A stretch of 20,701 nucleotides of DNA from a virus. The position numbers were made by a program, and so were the translations under genes. Under the pieces are notes generated by a model. It ran no database searches. It saw nothing but the letters and a program-made list of their open reading frames with translations, and was not told where the DNA came from. The stretch covers positions 1-20,701 of the IMG/VR virus record IMGVR_UViG_3300019871_000008; one strand, written 5' to 3'. This document shows, piece after piece, positions 1-7,480 of the stretch (positions are counted from its first letter, which is position 1; each line of letters starts with the position of its first letter).

Positions 1-313
1 CTGCGGCTACATCTATTGCTGTTGCAAAAGCTGTTCCCGATACTGCCGTAAACGCAGGAGCTACTCCGTCTTGTTTATACAGGCCTACAGACATCGTGGT
101 GCCGGTGCCGAGGTCATCGGTTGCTACTTTAACACTGTGGATAACTGCATCTACGGGAATTTCAATTGCCAAGATTGCGCTATCTGCCGCTGCACCATCC
201 GCTACTTCTATGGTGTCAGAGATTAATGTCGGACGACCTTTAAAAGATGCGCCAATGACTACCAAGGGGCGAGTAGTAGCCGCAGTCAATCTAGTGCTTA
301 GTTGTTGTGCCAT
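1..313 (-). CDS. Structural protein downstream of capsid gene, partial
   Basis: This gene reads leftward off the window edge, so only the first 104 codons are present. The ATG at 313 follows AAGGAA at a good distance. The protein begins MAQQLSTRLTAATTRPLVV and continues with alternating hydrophobic and polar stretches, rich in T, V, G and A, with no membrane helix; this suggests a beta-rich virion protein. It lies 67 bases after the major capsid gene in the same direction, where tailed phages often put a head-decoration, head-fibre or other head-completion protein. I do not recognise the family. A structural role is inferred from position and composition only. Confidence 0.6.
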   Translation of the reverse strand, partial: MAQQLSTRLTAATTRPLVVIGASFKGRPTLISDTIEVADGAAADSAILAIEIPVDAVIHSVKVATDDLGTGTTMSVGLYKQDGVAPAFTAVSGTAFATAIDVAA

Positions 314-380
314 TTTGATTCCTTAATTAATTGTTTGCTCGACCTCTAGGCTTCCCCAGAGGCCATCTTCTCAGTTATGC

Positions 381-1316
381 TTAGATGTCGCAAATGACAC
401 GAACCATTTTCTTTTCGTCCATACGAACAGCTCCTAGATCCATCATTGCGTTGATGAGCCATGGGTGACCATGACGATTGGTCTGAGCCTCTACGGTAAC
501 TTTAGGCTCATTCCAGGTAGCAAGAGTCATAGCTGACTTAGGGAAAATATATACATATTCATCGCCGCCAGTCAAATTCCCTGCGTCCGCCAGTGCTTGA
601 TACTGAATAAATTTAAGACCTTTGTATCCTGTCAAAACTCTAGCCAGACCAGGTTGAGCCAAAGGAGTTTTGTCCATGAAGTCACGACGAAGTTGGCCCA
701 ATGATTCAAGGCGAGTTTCTAATTTAGTAAACTGACTAGCTGTACCAACAACAACAATTTCGTCATTGTCCAAGTCTACAAAGTTCATAGCAAGAATATT
801 AAGCGCTGTTTTAATTTTACCTTCATGTAAACCGTTGTCTACGACAGTAGCAGATGCATTAGCTACACTATTAACTGCAATCGTGTTGTTAGAATCAAAC
901 GCAACGGTGCCAGGAATACCATCTAATTCACGGGCTGCTAATCCGCTCATAGCCGCATACAAAAGCGCATCTTTCTTGCGCCCTAGCCCCAAAGAAATAG
1001 CCGAAACAACCTGACTAGTTGGGTCTATGCCTCGGATTAGGTCTAAATGGTCAACAAAAGAAGAAGACGAAATAGATACAGGGGAAACTATCCGGCGCTC
1101 AAATGTAGCTGCGTCTGGCTCAATTAAAGACCAACGAGCGGTAACTTCGATAGCGTTGTCGATTGCGCCCATGCGGGAGATGGATAAACTAGTTCCTTCG
1201 CCCTTGGTTTGGGTCATAAGGGCAGATAATACGCTGCCTTTTTGTTGCAATTCATGTTCGATAACGTCTTTATACTTGCGGATGTGTAGGTCTACTGGGG
1301 TTCCGGTCAATGCCAT
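381..1316 (-). CDS. Major capsid protein
   Basis: The 311-residue product is the likely shell subunit (HK97 fold by family knowledge). The start is the ATG at 1316 (MALTGTPVDLH), preceded by GAGAGAAAACATC; an in-frame extension of 28 codons further upstream has no ribosome site. The central segment reading IDPTSQVVSAISLGLGRKKD then DALLYAAMSG matches the helix seen in podophage capsid proteins (DPTS-x-YVQA-x-MGRAxDD type). The gene follows a scaffold gene and has its own long leader with two sigma-70-like promoters, as expected for the most abundant virion protein. The length is normal for podophage capsids. Exact subfamily is unassigned. Confidence 0.85.
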   Translation of the reverse strand: MALTGTPVDLHIRKYKDVIEHELQQKGSVLSALMTQTKGEGTSLSISRMGAIDNAIEVTARWSLIEPDAATFERRIVSPVSISSSSFVDHLDLIRGIDPTSQVVSAISLGLGRKKDALLYAAMSGLAARELDGIPGTVAFDSNNTIAVNSVANASATVVDNGLHEGKIKTALNILAMNFVDLDNDEIVVVGTASQFTKLETRLESLGQLRRDFMDKTPLAQPGLARVLTGYKGLKFIQYQALADAGNLTGGDEYVYIFPKSAMTLATWNEPKVTVEAQTNRHGHPWLINAMMDLGAVRMDEKKMVRVICDI

Positions 1317-1545
1317 GATGTTTTCTCTCAAATGTAATAGTTGACAATTAGTCTTCGCACCGGTAATCTGTATGGTACGGGGCCATTTACTTGCGCCCAA
1401 GACTGGATAAGAGGGTTAACTTGATTGGATTATGACCGAAGTCGTCCGGAATGCCGCATTATCGTGGGAGTCCTGGGATTGTCCCTGATAGGTAGGCTGT
1501 GCTATTGAGACCCTTACTCAATAGTAACGTATTTGTAGCGTTGTA

Positions 1546-1574
1546 ATTATACGCTATAATTACTGCAATGTAAA
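1546..1574 (-). promoter_or_regulatory. Sigma-70-type promoter upstream of capsid gene (proximal)
   Basis: On the minus strand TTTACA (1574-1569), a 17-base spacer and a perfect TATAAT (1551-1546) form a second strong promoter about 94 bases downstream of the first. Its -10 lies inside the inverted repeat at 1543-1563 and its -35 touches the repeat shared with 8479-8522, so binding to either element could switch it. Function is inferred from the match to consensus only. Confidence 0.6.
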
Positions 1575-1615
1575 GCTTCTATGTAGTTACTGTATAGAAG
1601 CTGTATAGTATAGAT
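1571..1615 (-). repeat. Repeat shared with 8479-8522 (copy in the capsid leader)
   Basis: Read on the minus strand, this block and the plus-strand block at 8479-8522 both begin ATCTATACTATA (12 identical bases), have a variable 9-10 base middle, then share TACAGTAACTACATAG (16 identical bases) and a GCTTT tail. This copy starts about 18 bases after the predicted start of the distal capsid promoter, in the direction of transcription. See the paired entry and the findings. Confidence 0.75.
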
Positions 1616-1639
1616 GGAGGGAGGCGGGAAGGTGAACCG

Positions 1640-1668
1640 ATTGTACTAACTATCCCGCTTTCTGTCAA
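1640..1668 (-). promoter_or_regulatory. Sigma-70-type promoter upstream of capsid gene (distal)
   Basis: On the minus strand a perfect -35 TTGACA (1668-1663) is followed by a 17-base spacer and a -10 TACAAT (1645-1640). Spacing is ideal. Transcription would start near 1633, giving a leader of about 317 nt before the capsid ATG. The -35 element lies just past the scaffold stop codon, so this promoter would give the capsid gene extra expression independent of the scaffold transcript. Confidence 0.75.
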
Positions 1669-1680
1669 GGATTATCGTCT

Positions 1681-2610
1681 TTACGAATGTGCTATCCGAT
1701 ACAGATCATCTAATTCCAATTTAGCTTTGTTATGCCCTGGGTCTGAGCTATTCCAATATGGATGCTCCCTTCCGCTTTTCATCACGGCTGCAATTTTTGC
1801 TTCTGCGTCTGCTCTAGCTGTATTGAATGACGCTCCTTGGCTAGTAGCTATAGAGGAACCCTCTTGCATCCTAGAGCCTAATTCAGCAAATAAGGAGGCT
1901 ATCACTGGATTTGTGCTGGTGTGGGGGTCTTCCATTAGCTTGGCCACAGCTTCTGGAAATTTGGCGTGGTAGGACTTCAGAGCCATATTGGCGGCTGCCA
2001 TATTTTCGTCGAATTTGCTTCCCCATTGTTTGTGAAGAAGTTCCTCTGCTTTCGCTTTAGACTCTATGGCGGATTCATCGAATTTCTGTACCAAATTGTC
2101 ATAAACCCCCAAGATTGCGTCTACTTGGGTTTGATTCATCCCTGCTCCGTGGGCTGCTCCTAGCAACATTGCTATTTGTGGGTCTTTAAATGTCTCCCCA
2201 GTTTTTAGCTTAACATCATACTTGTCTGCAGCTTCTGGTCTACCCAATTTGGCATATAGGGCGGCCATTGCCTCCTTATCTTTGCCATCTGGTATTTTGA
2301 CTACCCCTTCTATGCTATTCAACTTTTCCATGAAGGCTGCTTTTTCTTCTGGGGAGGCTTTTTCTCCTGGGATTCTAAGGGATCCAGCTATCATTTTCTC
2401 TGCTGAGAGATAGCTTTTAGCCAATCCGGCAATGTCCTTGAACTTAGATAGCCCGACTTCCCCTCGTATATCCTCTGGTAGGGAGGATGCCCAAGAAACG
2501 TCGCTTACAGGCTCTGATGCAGGCGAAGGAGCAGCCGATGTAATCCCTGTGGATGATATTGGGGCTACCGGTGCTGTTGTTCCTGCGCTAACTTCAATTG
2601 ACTCGCTCAT
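1681..2610 (-). CDS. Capsid assembly scaffold protein
   Basis: The 309-residue protein is very probably the internal scaffold that directs procapsid assembly and then leaves the head. It has a long S/T/P/A-rich low-complexity N-terminus (about residues 1-45), then charged, helix-forming K/E/A/D-rich segments throughout, with the pattern LGRPEAADKYDVKL near the middle that is common in podophage scaffolds. There is no cysteine and no membrane helix. The ATG at 2610 follows AGGAGC. It lies between the portal/Bbp19-like genes and the capsid gene, which is the usual scaffold position. Length matches T7-like scaffolds (about 300 residues). Confidence 0.85.
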   Translation of the reverse strand: MSESIEVSAGTTAPVAPISSTGITSAAPSPASEPVSDVSWASSLPEDIRGEVGLSKFKDIAGLAKSYLSAEKMIAGSLRIPGEKASPEEKAAFMEKLNSIEGVVKIPDGKDKEAMAALYAKLGRPEAADKYDVKLKTGETFKDPQIAMLLGAAHGAGMNQTQVDAILGVYDNLVQKFDESAIESKAKAEELLHKQWGSKFDENMAAANMALKSYHAKFPEAVAKLMEDPHTSTNPVIASLFAELGSRMQEGSSIATSQGASFNTARADAEAKIAAVMKSGREHPYWNSSDPGHNKAKLELDDLYRIAHS

Positions 2611-2628
2611 GTAAAGCTCCTAGGTTGG

Positions 2629-2853
2629 TTATGTTTTGTGTTTACTAATTATATCAAAAAGGGATGCTATCAATTCAGACCTGCCCAAATAATAATATGT
2701 CAGGTGAGGGTCTTTAGATACGCTTGTAGACTTGACATTTGTATCTTTTAATATGTCTAATACAAACTTACCATCTACCGTGCTATATATCCTAGTCAGA
2801 GCTGCTTGAAAGTCTAAGATTTTATTGTTATGTGAGGTTATTCCATTCATCAT
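2629..2853 (-). CDS. Bbp19-like small phage protein
   Basis: The 74-residue product has an N-terminal helix, a middle stretch reading TRIYSTVDGKFVLDILKD, and a C-terminal GRSELIASLFDII. This order (F/Y-x-T-x-x-G-x-x-VLxxL, then a D-x-x-x-x-x-x-x-GR motif) is like the Bbp19 family of small podophage proteins encoded next to the portal. The exact role is not established. The ATG at 2853 overlaps the portal stop codon (ATGA), giving translational coupling, and AAGGAGC lies upstream inside the portal gene. A second ATG follows immediately and could also be used. Confidence 0.65.
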   Translation of the reverse strand: MMNGITSHNNKILDFQAALTRIYSTVDGKFVLDILKDTNVKSTSVSKDPHLTYYYLGRSELIASLFDIISKHKT

Positions 2854-4514
2854 TCTGGGCTCCTTTGCATCTTAGAGTTAATATCTGCTAATTTAACTCC
2901 ACTATCCAGTCTATTTTGTTGCTCTGCCTGCTTAGCTCTTTCTTGGCGCAATGCAGCAACTTCTTTATCTGCTCTAATAATTCCTTCAGGAACCCCAGAC
3001 ACACGTCCCAGCATTAGTCCTGCCTTATCTGCGTCTACTATATCTGTGATACTTGGCCCTAGAATCTGGGCTGCCACCCCTAACTGTTGTATCCAGCCTT
3101 GAATGGCGGTACCGTCTCTTAGTTTTTGCGACCTAACTATTTGGCTGACAAAATCTACTTTGATATCTATCCCTCGTTCTATCAAGATGTCTGGCACAGG
3201 AGGAAATTCTCCTGCCCTTAACAACATACTGAACGATCTTAAGAGCATTGGAGTAAGAAACTCGTGGTTTAGTCTTCCAGCAGTGGGGCCAAGAACTTTA
3301 TGGGCCTGCTCCATGCGCCTAGAAACCTCGTAGGCACTCATTTCACCTGTCGCAGTACGAGGAGGTAGGTAAAGTTTATCCAGATAGAAAATTTTCTGTA
3401 TAGTGTCTGAAAAGCGCTGATGAGCATAGTCTATTTGAGCGAAGTCCTTACCGGCCCGTAGAGGCTTAATGCTATCCACGTCATCCACTACGTTCAAGGA
3501 ATCTGCCCGAAAATCCAATTCAGCCATTGTGTTCTGTTTGCTGACCAACCATGCGGTAGTAACGGCGTCGTGATATGCTCTAAGACTCAGGGATACGAAT
3601 TTGTTAAGGGTTTTTATTTCTGGCTCTGCTACGTGGCCTGGCCCCCTACCAGTAACTTCGCCTGGCATGGTATCCCATCTAGTGACAAACACTGGGAATT
3701 CATGGTATCCTTCTTGCTTAACTATGTTCTTACAAGATTCTTCTACATACACAGATTCATAAGGCATTGAAGACGCGTCTATTATTCCTGATGGAGATTT
3801 TTGTGTTCCTGGAAGAATCCTTGGATAGATACAGTGAATAAAATTGTGCAATTCATCTAACTTATTATTAGCTATGTTGTCTTTTATCGTGTCTGAAACC
3901 ATATCTACGCCGAATCTCTCTACAGCTTGCTTAGCGGTCAATCTAAGTTTTCTAAATACTGTGTCTACAATGCCGTCCATGTTTTCGGCCCACACTATCT
4001 CTGCTAGATGGATAGATTTGAAGACAAATCCCCCAAAGGTTCCTGATGAGGTGGGTTTCTTTTGTTCTTGCAACATTATCATGTTTCCCAGAGCAGGGAA
4101 CATGGTGTAGTTTTTAGACGACTCCGAGTCTAGGTTAGATTCACCTAAATGATGATGCAGCTTAAAAGTAGCCAAATCAAGCCACTCAAGAGCCTCACTG
4201 TCGTTGTTAAGTTCTTCTTGAACAAATCTGAAATTGGGTCTTTCTGTTGGGTCGGCAAAGTCTCGGATGAACGCCGCAAGGTCTCTATTAGCGATAGTGG
4301 CCTCAGCTGTATAGACGTCATCCGTAGTTTTCTCCCCAGGAGAGTTGCTTTCTATATTACTAAAGGAGACCAACTGATTAGGCAGAACATATTTGCAAAT
4401 ATCTTCCCATCGTTGCTCTGCGTTCACTCTTTCTGTGGAGGAAAACAGGCTCTGTGATCTTTTTATAAGTTCCGTAGCCTTTTCTTCTCTACCAGAACCT
4501 TTCGTGTATTCCAT
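2850..4514 (-). CDS. Portal (head-tail connector) protein
   Basis: The 554-residue product fits the podophage head-to-tail connector family (Head-tail_con type), which forms the dodecameric ring through which DNA is packaged. Evidence is the length, position two steps before the scaffold, and the N-terminal helix reading ELIKRSQSLFSSTERVNAEQ followed by RWEDICKYVLPN, typical of this family (R-x-x-W-x-x-I-x-x-Y-x-x-P). Later parts include a TRWDTMPGEVTGRGPGHVAEP segment (quoted in part), also typical of connector proteins (GRGPG), and a Q/K/R-rich C-terminus. I chose ATG 4514 rather than a TTG 16 codons upstream because the upstream gene stops one base before it and CGGGA sits at a usable distance. 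Confidence 0.9.
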   Translation of the reverse strand: MEYTKGSGREEKATELIKRSQSLFSSTERVNAEQRWEDICKYVLPNQLVSFSNIESNSPGEKTTDDVYTAEATIANRDLAAFIRDFADPTERPNFRFVQEELNNDSEALEWLDLATFKLHHHLGESNLDSESSKNYTMFPALGNMIMLQEQKKPTSSGTFGGFVFKSIHLAEIVWAENMDGIVDTVFRKLRLTAKQAVERFGVDMVSDTIKDNIANNKLDELHNFIHCIYPRILPGTQKSPSGIIDASSMPYESVYVEESCKNIVKQEGYHEFPVFVTRWDTMPGEVTGRGPGHVAEPEIKTLNKFVSLSLRAYHDAVTTAWLVSKQNTMAELDFRADSLNVVDDVDSIKPLRAGKDFAQIDYAHQRFSDTIQKIFYLDKLYLPPRTATGEMSAYEVSRRMEQAHKVLGPTAGRLNHEFLTPMLLRSFSMLLRAGEFPPVPDILIERGIDIKVDFVSQIVRSQKLRDGTAIQGWIQQLGVAAQILGPSITDIVDADKAGLMLGRVSGVPEGIIRADKEVAALRQERAKQAEQQNRLDSGVKLADINSKMQRSPE

Positions 4515-4515
4515 A

Positions 4516-4701
4516 TTATATCCCGAGTAACGAGGTGGATTTTGAGCTTCGCAGTCCTGCAAGGTCTACTGATTGTCTAGCGATAGGGGTTCCCGAGGGA
4601 ACGGCACTTTCTTTTGCCGACTCTGCCTCTACGGGCCTCTCTTTAAAGACATCAGAAAAAGGCGTATGAGATAGGGCTGATTCAGCGCCTGCTTCGTCCA
4701 T
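4516..4701 (-). CDS. Small hypothetical protein before portal
   Basis: The 61-residue protein starts MDEAGAESALSHTPFSD and ends RSSKSTSLLGI. A GTG four codons upstream (4713) is possible but has no ribosome site; the ATG at 4701 lies one base after the stop of the preceding gene, so coupled translation is likely. It is followed one base later by the portal start. The C-terminal R-x-S-K-x-x-SLLG pattern is shared with the C-terminus of the next gene upstream (RRKKSRKQVSLLGL) and loosely with the one before (RRKSQKKNTSLYNL). Function unknown. A virion or head-assembly role is inferred from position. Confidence 0.6.
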   Translation of the reverse strand: MDEAGAESALSHTPFSDVFKERPVEAESAKESAVPSGTPIARQSVDLAGLRSSKSTSLLGI

Positions 4702-4702
4702 T

Positions 4703-5179
4703 CTATAAACCACTTAAATTTGAGGTAGGGTTGGTTAGGCCTAATAAAGACACCTGCTTACGAGATTTTTTTCTTCTTTCTTCAACGGAAGCTTGTTTAG
4801 CAGCATCTTCTTCCTTTGCTGAAACAAAAGGGTCTCCTCCTTTAGATATCATTTCTGAACCCTTTGTCCCGGCCATAGATACCTTTTCGGGAGAACTCAA
4901 AGCAAACCGAGGAGTATCTGAGGGAGAAGGCACAGGGCTAGCGGGGGAGGTTGGATCTGGGTTCTTTATCCCTAACTCAGCTGCTGTCCATCTCTCGTCT
5001 CCAGAAAACCCCCCCTTAAGGTCCCCTACTTTAGCGTTGGCCTTCTTCTCGGCTGCGTTCCTCTCGTTATATTTTTTTATCCCTTCTAGGGATTTCAAAC
5101 TATATTCATCCCCTATTCCAGAGCCACCCCCTCCTCCCCCTCCTAAAACCCCGTCTAAAATTCTTATAAATCCGCCCAT
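4703..5179 (-). CDS. Gly/Pro-rich small protein between terminase and portal
   Basis: This 158-residue protein starts MGGFIRILDGVLGG and runs into a seven-glycine tract (codons rich in G, bases about 5118-5145), then charged K/E/D stretches, a PTSPASPVPSPSDTP proline-serine linker, and a basic C-terminus RRKKSRKQVSLLGL. It looks mostly disordered. The first residues resemble those of the gene just upstream (MAAFVRLFSGLLFG), and the C-terminus resembles the neighbours on both sides, suggesting a tandem family. ATG 5179 overlaps the upstream stop (TAATG on the minus strand) and follows AAGGAGC. Such small proteins are common between TerL and portal in podophages, but I know no firm function. 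Confidence 0.7.
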   Translation of the reverse strand: MGGFIRILDGVLGGGGGGGSGIGDEYSLKSLEGIKKYNERNAAEKKANAKVGDLKGGFSGDERWTAAELGIKNPDPTSPASPVPSPSDTPRFALSSPEKVSMAGTKGSEMISKGGDPFVSAKEEDAAKQASVEERRKKSRKQVSLLGLTNPTSNLSGL

Positions 5180-5457
5180 TAAAATGCTCCTTTGTTTCCT
5201 AAAATATCTTCTGGAGCAGGTTCGTCCAGGTTATAGAGAGATGTATTTTTTTTCTGAGATTTTCTACGTGCCCTTATATTTTCCTCTACAGAATTCTTTG
5301 CAATTTCTTCCTGATCTTTAGTGGCCTGCTTTGTAGCCTGGTCCACTTCTTTAGGGAGTGCCGGAGCTACAGGTGGAGGTATTGGAGTTGGGGCCTGTGG
5401 GGAGTCCCCTGCATCTCCAAATAAAAGCCCTGAGAACAGTCTAACAAATGCGGCCAT
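5179..5457 (-). CDS. Pro/Ala-rich small protein after terminase
   Basis: The 92-residue product has a short hydrophobic start MAAFVRLFSGLLFGDAG, a proline-rich linker (PQAPTPIPPPVAP), then a K/Q/E-rich helical region and the basic RARRKSQKKNTSLYNL motif, ending PEDILGNKGAF. The overall plan (hydrophobic start, flexible middle, basic R/K-S-K-x-T-S-L end) is repeated in the next gene. The ATG at 5457 follows AAGGAA, 10 bases after the TerL stop. Function unknown; a head or packaging accessory role is inferred from its position between terminase and portal. Confidence 0.7.
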   Translation of the reverse strand: MAAFVRLFSGLLFGDAGDSPQAPTPIPPPVAPALPKEVDQATKQATKDQEEIAKNSVEENIRARRKSQKKNTSLYNLDEPAPEDILGNKGAF

Positions 5458-5467
5458 GATTGGTTCC

Positions 5468-6808
5468 TTAAATTAATTTAGTATCTCTTAGAATCTTTCT
5501 TGGTGGTCGTGCCCAATCGCTTCCGTCTAAAGAGAAAGCGTCTTTTCCTAGAAAGATATTCATAAAGGCATCCGCTGCGTGGTCGTTTCCGTCTTTAGAT
5601 GGCTCTGATGAGAAGGTGCTTTTTTTAGGGTCGAATTTTCTTCTATATAGCTCTAATTTTCTTAGGCCTACTTTTACCACAGGCTCGTTGAAGTAGAAAG
5701 AGTTGAACATATTTCTTAAGCCATTAATAGCGTGTATTTTTCTACTAGGCTTACCACAAAGCACAGAACTCCCCATTCTCTTTCTCTTATCTTCCGATAG
5801 GAGTATATCAAACATTTCTTTCGTTGTCAACACGGCCTCTATGCCAGGTCTACGTTGATTGCCATCATGGGGAAAATAGTGATACCTATATCTATATCCC
5901 TTATCAACCAGCATATCGTAGTACTTCCTTAGGGCTTTGCTGGAATCTTCATAGTAGTCTACTACATAATACCGAGACCCGTCCCTTTGGACAAACCATG
6001 CTACGGTATCGTCTTCTACCCCTAAATCCCAATAAGTGTCTGTAATTCTATTATCATCGTAATCAAAATGGCCCACCCTACCTTCATTTCTAGCTTTCTG
6101 TATGAGGTCTCCAAAATATGACCCCGAAGCCTTAACGGTGAATTTACAGTAATATTCCTGATCTGCCCTATCTCGTGTAGTTTCCCCAGAGTCTACTAGT
6201 TTATCGACATCCTCTTTGCTGATTATGCCAGTGTCCTCTACGGTAACTCTATCTACAAACCATTCGGGATTATTCTGCACCCTGCCAATCATGTCATAGA
6301 AGTGATTGGGACCGTCAGGGGTAGAGTTAATTATCGCCCATCCCCCATTGGCTTTCAGCATAGGCTGAATAATATTGGGCCATATAGTGGCACTATGCCA
6401 AGCATACTCAGACATTACAACGCCTAATGGATTGGGTCCCCTCAACCTATCTGGGTCCAGAGCCCCAACAACGCTAATTAGCGAGCCATTCTTGAGTCGT
6501 ATCTCCATTCTCTGGTCGTTTGTCTTCTCCACGAATTCCTTGGGAATCAGGTCTCTAATTTCCCTTCCAGTATTATCCATGCCTTGCCAAAGAACCTTTC
6601 TGCCCAGCTCTGCTGTAGGGAATATATAGAAATACATCCCAGGCTTCATCGCCGCCTGACGAATCAAATGCACCCAACTGACCACATCCTTCCCTGCTCG
6701 ACGGTGCCATAACAGAATAGCGTATTTGGCCCCGGAGCTTTCTAACCTTTTTAATACAGCTAATTGGTGATCTCTCGGAACAAATTTGTAAGGAATCTCT
6801 AAATTCAT
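5468..6808 (-). CDS. terL: Terminase large subunit
   Basis: The 446-residue motor protein pumps DNA into the procapsid and cuts it. The N-terminal ATPase shows a Walker A-like HRRAGKD (residues 35-41), Walker B VVMSE with the catalytic Glu near 134, and a coupling motif NSTPDG (161-166). The C-terminal RNase H-like nuclease shows YWDLGVEDDT with Asp 261, an Asp in FPHDGN (about 315), and GNDHAADAF with Asp 409 and 413. The ATG at 6808 follows GAGGA. It is shorter than T7 TerL but normal for related podophages. It is separated from the small subunit gene by an unusual 672-base gap with its own possible promoter. Confidence 0.95.
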   Translation of the reverse strand: MNLEIPYKFVPRDHQLAVLKRLESSGAKYAILLWHRRAGKDVVSWVHLIRQAAMKPGMYFYIFPTAELGRKVLWQGMDNTGREIRDLIPKEFVEKTNDQRMEIRLKNGSLISVVGALDPDRLRGPNPLGVVMSEYAWHSATIWPNIIQPMLKANGGWAIINSTPDGPNHFYDMIGRVQNNPEWFVDRVTVEDTGIISKEDVDKLVDSGETTRDRADQEYYCKFTVKASGSYFGDLIQKARNEGRVGHFDYDDNRITDTYWDLGVEDDTVAWFVQRDGSRYYVVDYYEDSSKALRKYYDMLVDKGYRYRYHYFPHDGNQRRPGIEAVLTTKEMFDILLSEDKRKRMGSSVLCGKPSRKIHAINGLRNMFNSFYFNEPVVKVGLRKLELYRRKFDPKKSTFSSEPSKDGNDHAADAFMNIFLGKDAFSLDGSDWARPPRKILRDTKLI

Positions 6809-6935
6809 TTTTAATCCTCTATTTGACTTCTATTTGAGCCCCAAAACTAGCGTTTTTTTCAATTATTTAACCTTCGTTCCAGCGAATTCGACCTACCAAA
6901 ATGGACTAAAAAGGGTCTATTCGCTGTTACAGAAC

Positions 6936-6964
6936 CATCTATCATATTTGTCCAGTTCTGTCAA
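6936..6964 (-). promoter_or_regulatory. Possible leftward promoter for terL and the head operon
   Basis: On the minus strand TTGACA (6964-6959), a 17-base spacer and TAGATG (6941-6936) with a TGn extension directly before the -10 hexamer. The -10 is weak, but the perfect -35 and extended -10 make it credible. Transcription would begin near 6929, about 120 bases before the terL start. Confidence 0.5.
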
Positions 6965-7126
6965 GTAAAATCTTTCTTAAATTCTTTTAAACCTCGCCGC
7001 AGGGTCTCTGCCCAGGGGCTTTTTAGTCGTCTAAATAGCATCTCACGACCACCCTGCGTCCCCTCAGGAATTTGTTTCACAATCAAAACCCGCTGTAGGG
7101 TCTTCCTTATCCCCCCTACCTAACTA

Positions 7127-7231
7127 TAGGTTTTGACTTTGACTTTTCGTTTCTAACCATAGGTTTTGACCTTTCTTATCAGGTTCTCTCTATCGCTTTA
7201 GATTTTGACTTTTCTTATCAGGTTCTCTCTA
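7127..7231. repeat. Three-copy direct repeat, TAGGTTTTGACTTT type
   Basis: Plus-strand copies begin at 7127 (14 matching bases), 7160 and 7199. The last two match over about 33 bases with two or three differences and are offset by 39 bases; both end in TTATCAGGTTCTCTCTA. The first and second are offset by 33. The core TTTTGACTTT is AT-rich. The copies contain TTGAC(T/C), 17 bases, then TCTAAC/TCTATC, a weak rightward promoter-like spacing. An iteron-like replication or binding site is an alternative. Confidence 0.65.
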
Positions 7232-7303
7232 ACTATGTAGTTTCTTAACAACATTCTGTCCAGCTTCTGCCCAGCAAACTGGGGGTGCGGCCCCTGAAAA
7301 TCG

Positions 7304-7347
7304 CTGGATAGAAGTCTTTCCAGAGGGCTGAGCAGCCTTCTACCCAG
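7304..7347. repeat. Long inverted repeat in the terminase gap
   Basis: Arms CTGGATAGAAG (7304-7314) and CTTCTACCCAG (7337-7347) pair over 11 bases with one imperfect position (7308/7343). The enclosed segment carries the smaller GGCTG/CAGCC inverted repeat. A separate CCCAG/CTGGG hairpin with a CAAA loop lies at 7270-7283. No T-run follows on either strand, so this is not a typical terminator. Confidence 0.5.
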
Positions 7348-7480
7348 TTTCTCTCTAGCATTCTGGCTAGCATCTCTATCGTGGGAGGGCGCTCAATAGA
7401 CCTCTTGGCAGGGCAAGGCGCGGAGTTGTAAGCACACTGTTCGCAGTCTTGTTAGGTTGCTTATCATATTACTTGTCAGT

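Larger units (their letters stand above)
1317..1680 (-). promoter_or_regulatory. Long structured leader of the capsid gene
   Basis: This 364-base stretch between the scaffold and capsid genes has no convincing gene. It holds two leftward promoters and three perfect inverted repeats: arms CTATTGAG/CTCAATAG at 1502-1509 and 1517-1524, GTAATTAT/ATAATTAC at 1543-1550 and 1556-1563, and AGCTTCTAT/ATAGAAGCT at 1574-1582 and 1594-1602. None is followed by a T-run on the minus strand, so they do not look like terminators. They may fold in the 5' untranslated RNA, or serve as protein-binding sites near the promoters. Confidence 0.6.
6809..7480. other. 672-base gap between small and large terminase genes
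   Basis: No gene longer than about 45 codons with a good ribosome site is visible here. The stretch holds a three-copy direct repeat (7127-7231), several hairpins (7270-7283, 7304-7347, and CTAGC/GCTAG arms at 7356-7371), a possible leftward promoter (6936-6964), and runs of G/C-rich sequence. Small leftward open frames at 7245-7373 (42 codons, ATG) and 6961-7080 (39 codons, GTG) lack good start signals. Plausible uses are a packaging or replication site, or a non-coding RNA; the sequence alone does not decide. Confidence 0.5.

Noticed and set aside
343-362. CCTCT/AGAGG hairpin after the capsid gene as a terminator
   Set aside because: The stem is only five pairs and no T-run follows in the direction of transcription.
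4731-5321. Rightward 196-codon frame opposite the small genes after terminase
   Set aside because: Antisense to two genes with overlapping starts and stops and good ribosome sites; it arises from their skewed composition.
6961-7080. Leftward 39-codon frame with GTG start, ending KEFKKDFT
   Set aside because: The sequence looks protein-like, but the start is poor and the stop falls inside the promoter -35; it may be a gene remnant.
7245-7373. Leftward 42-codon tryptophan-rich frame with ATG
   Set aside because: Weak upstream signal and it spans the long inverted repeat; kept only as a possibility.
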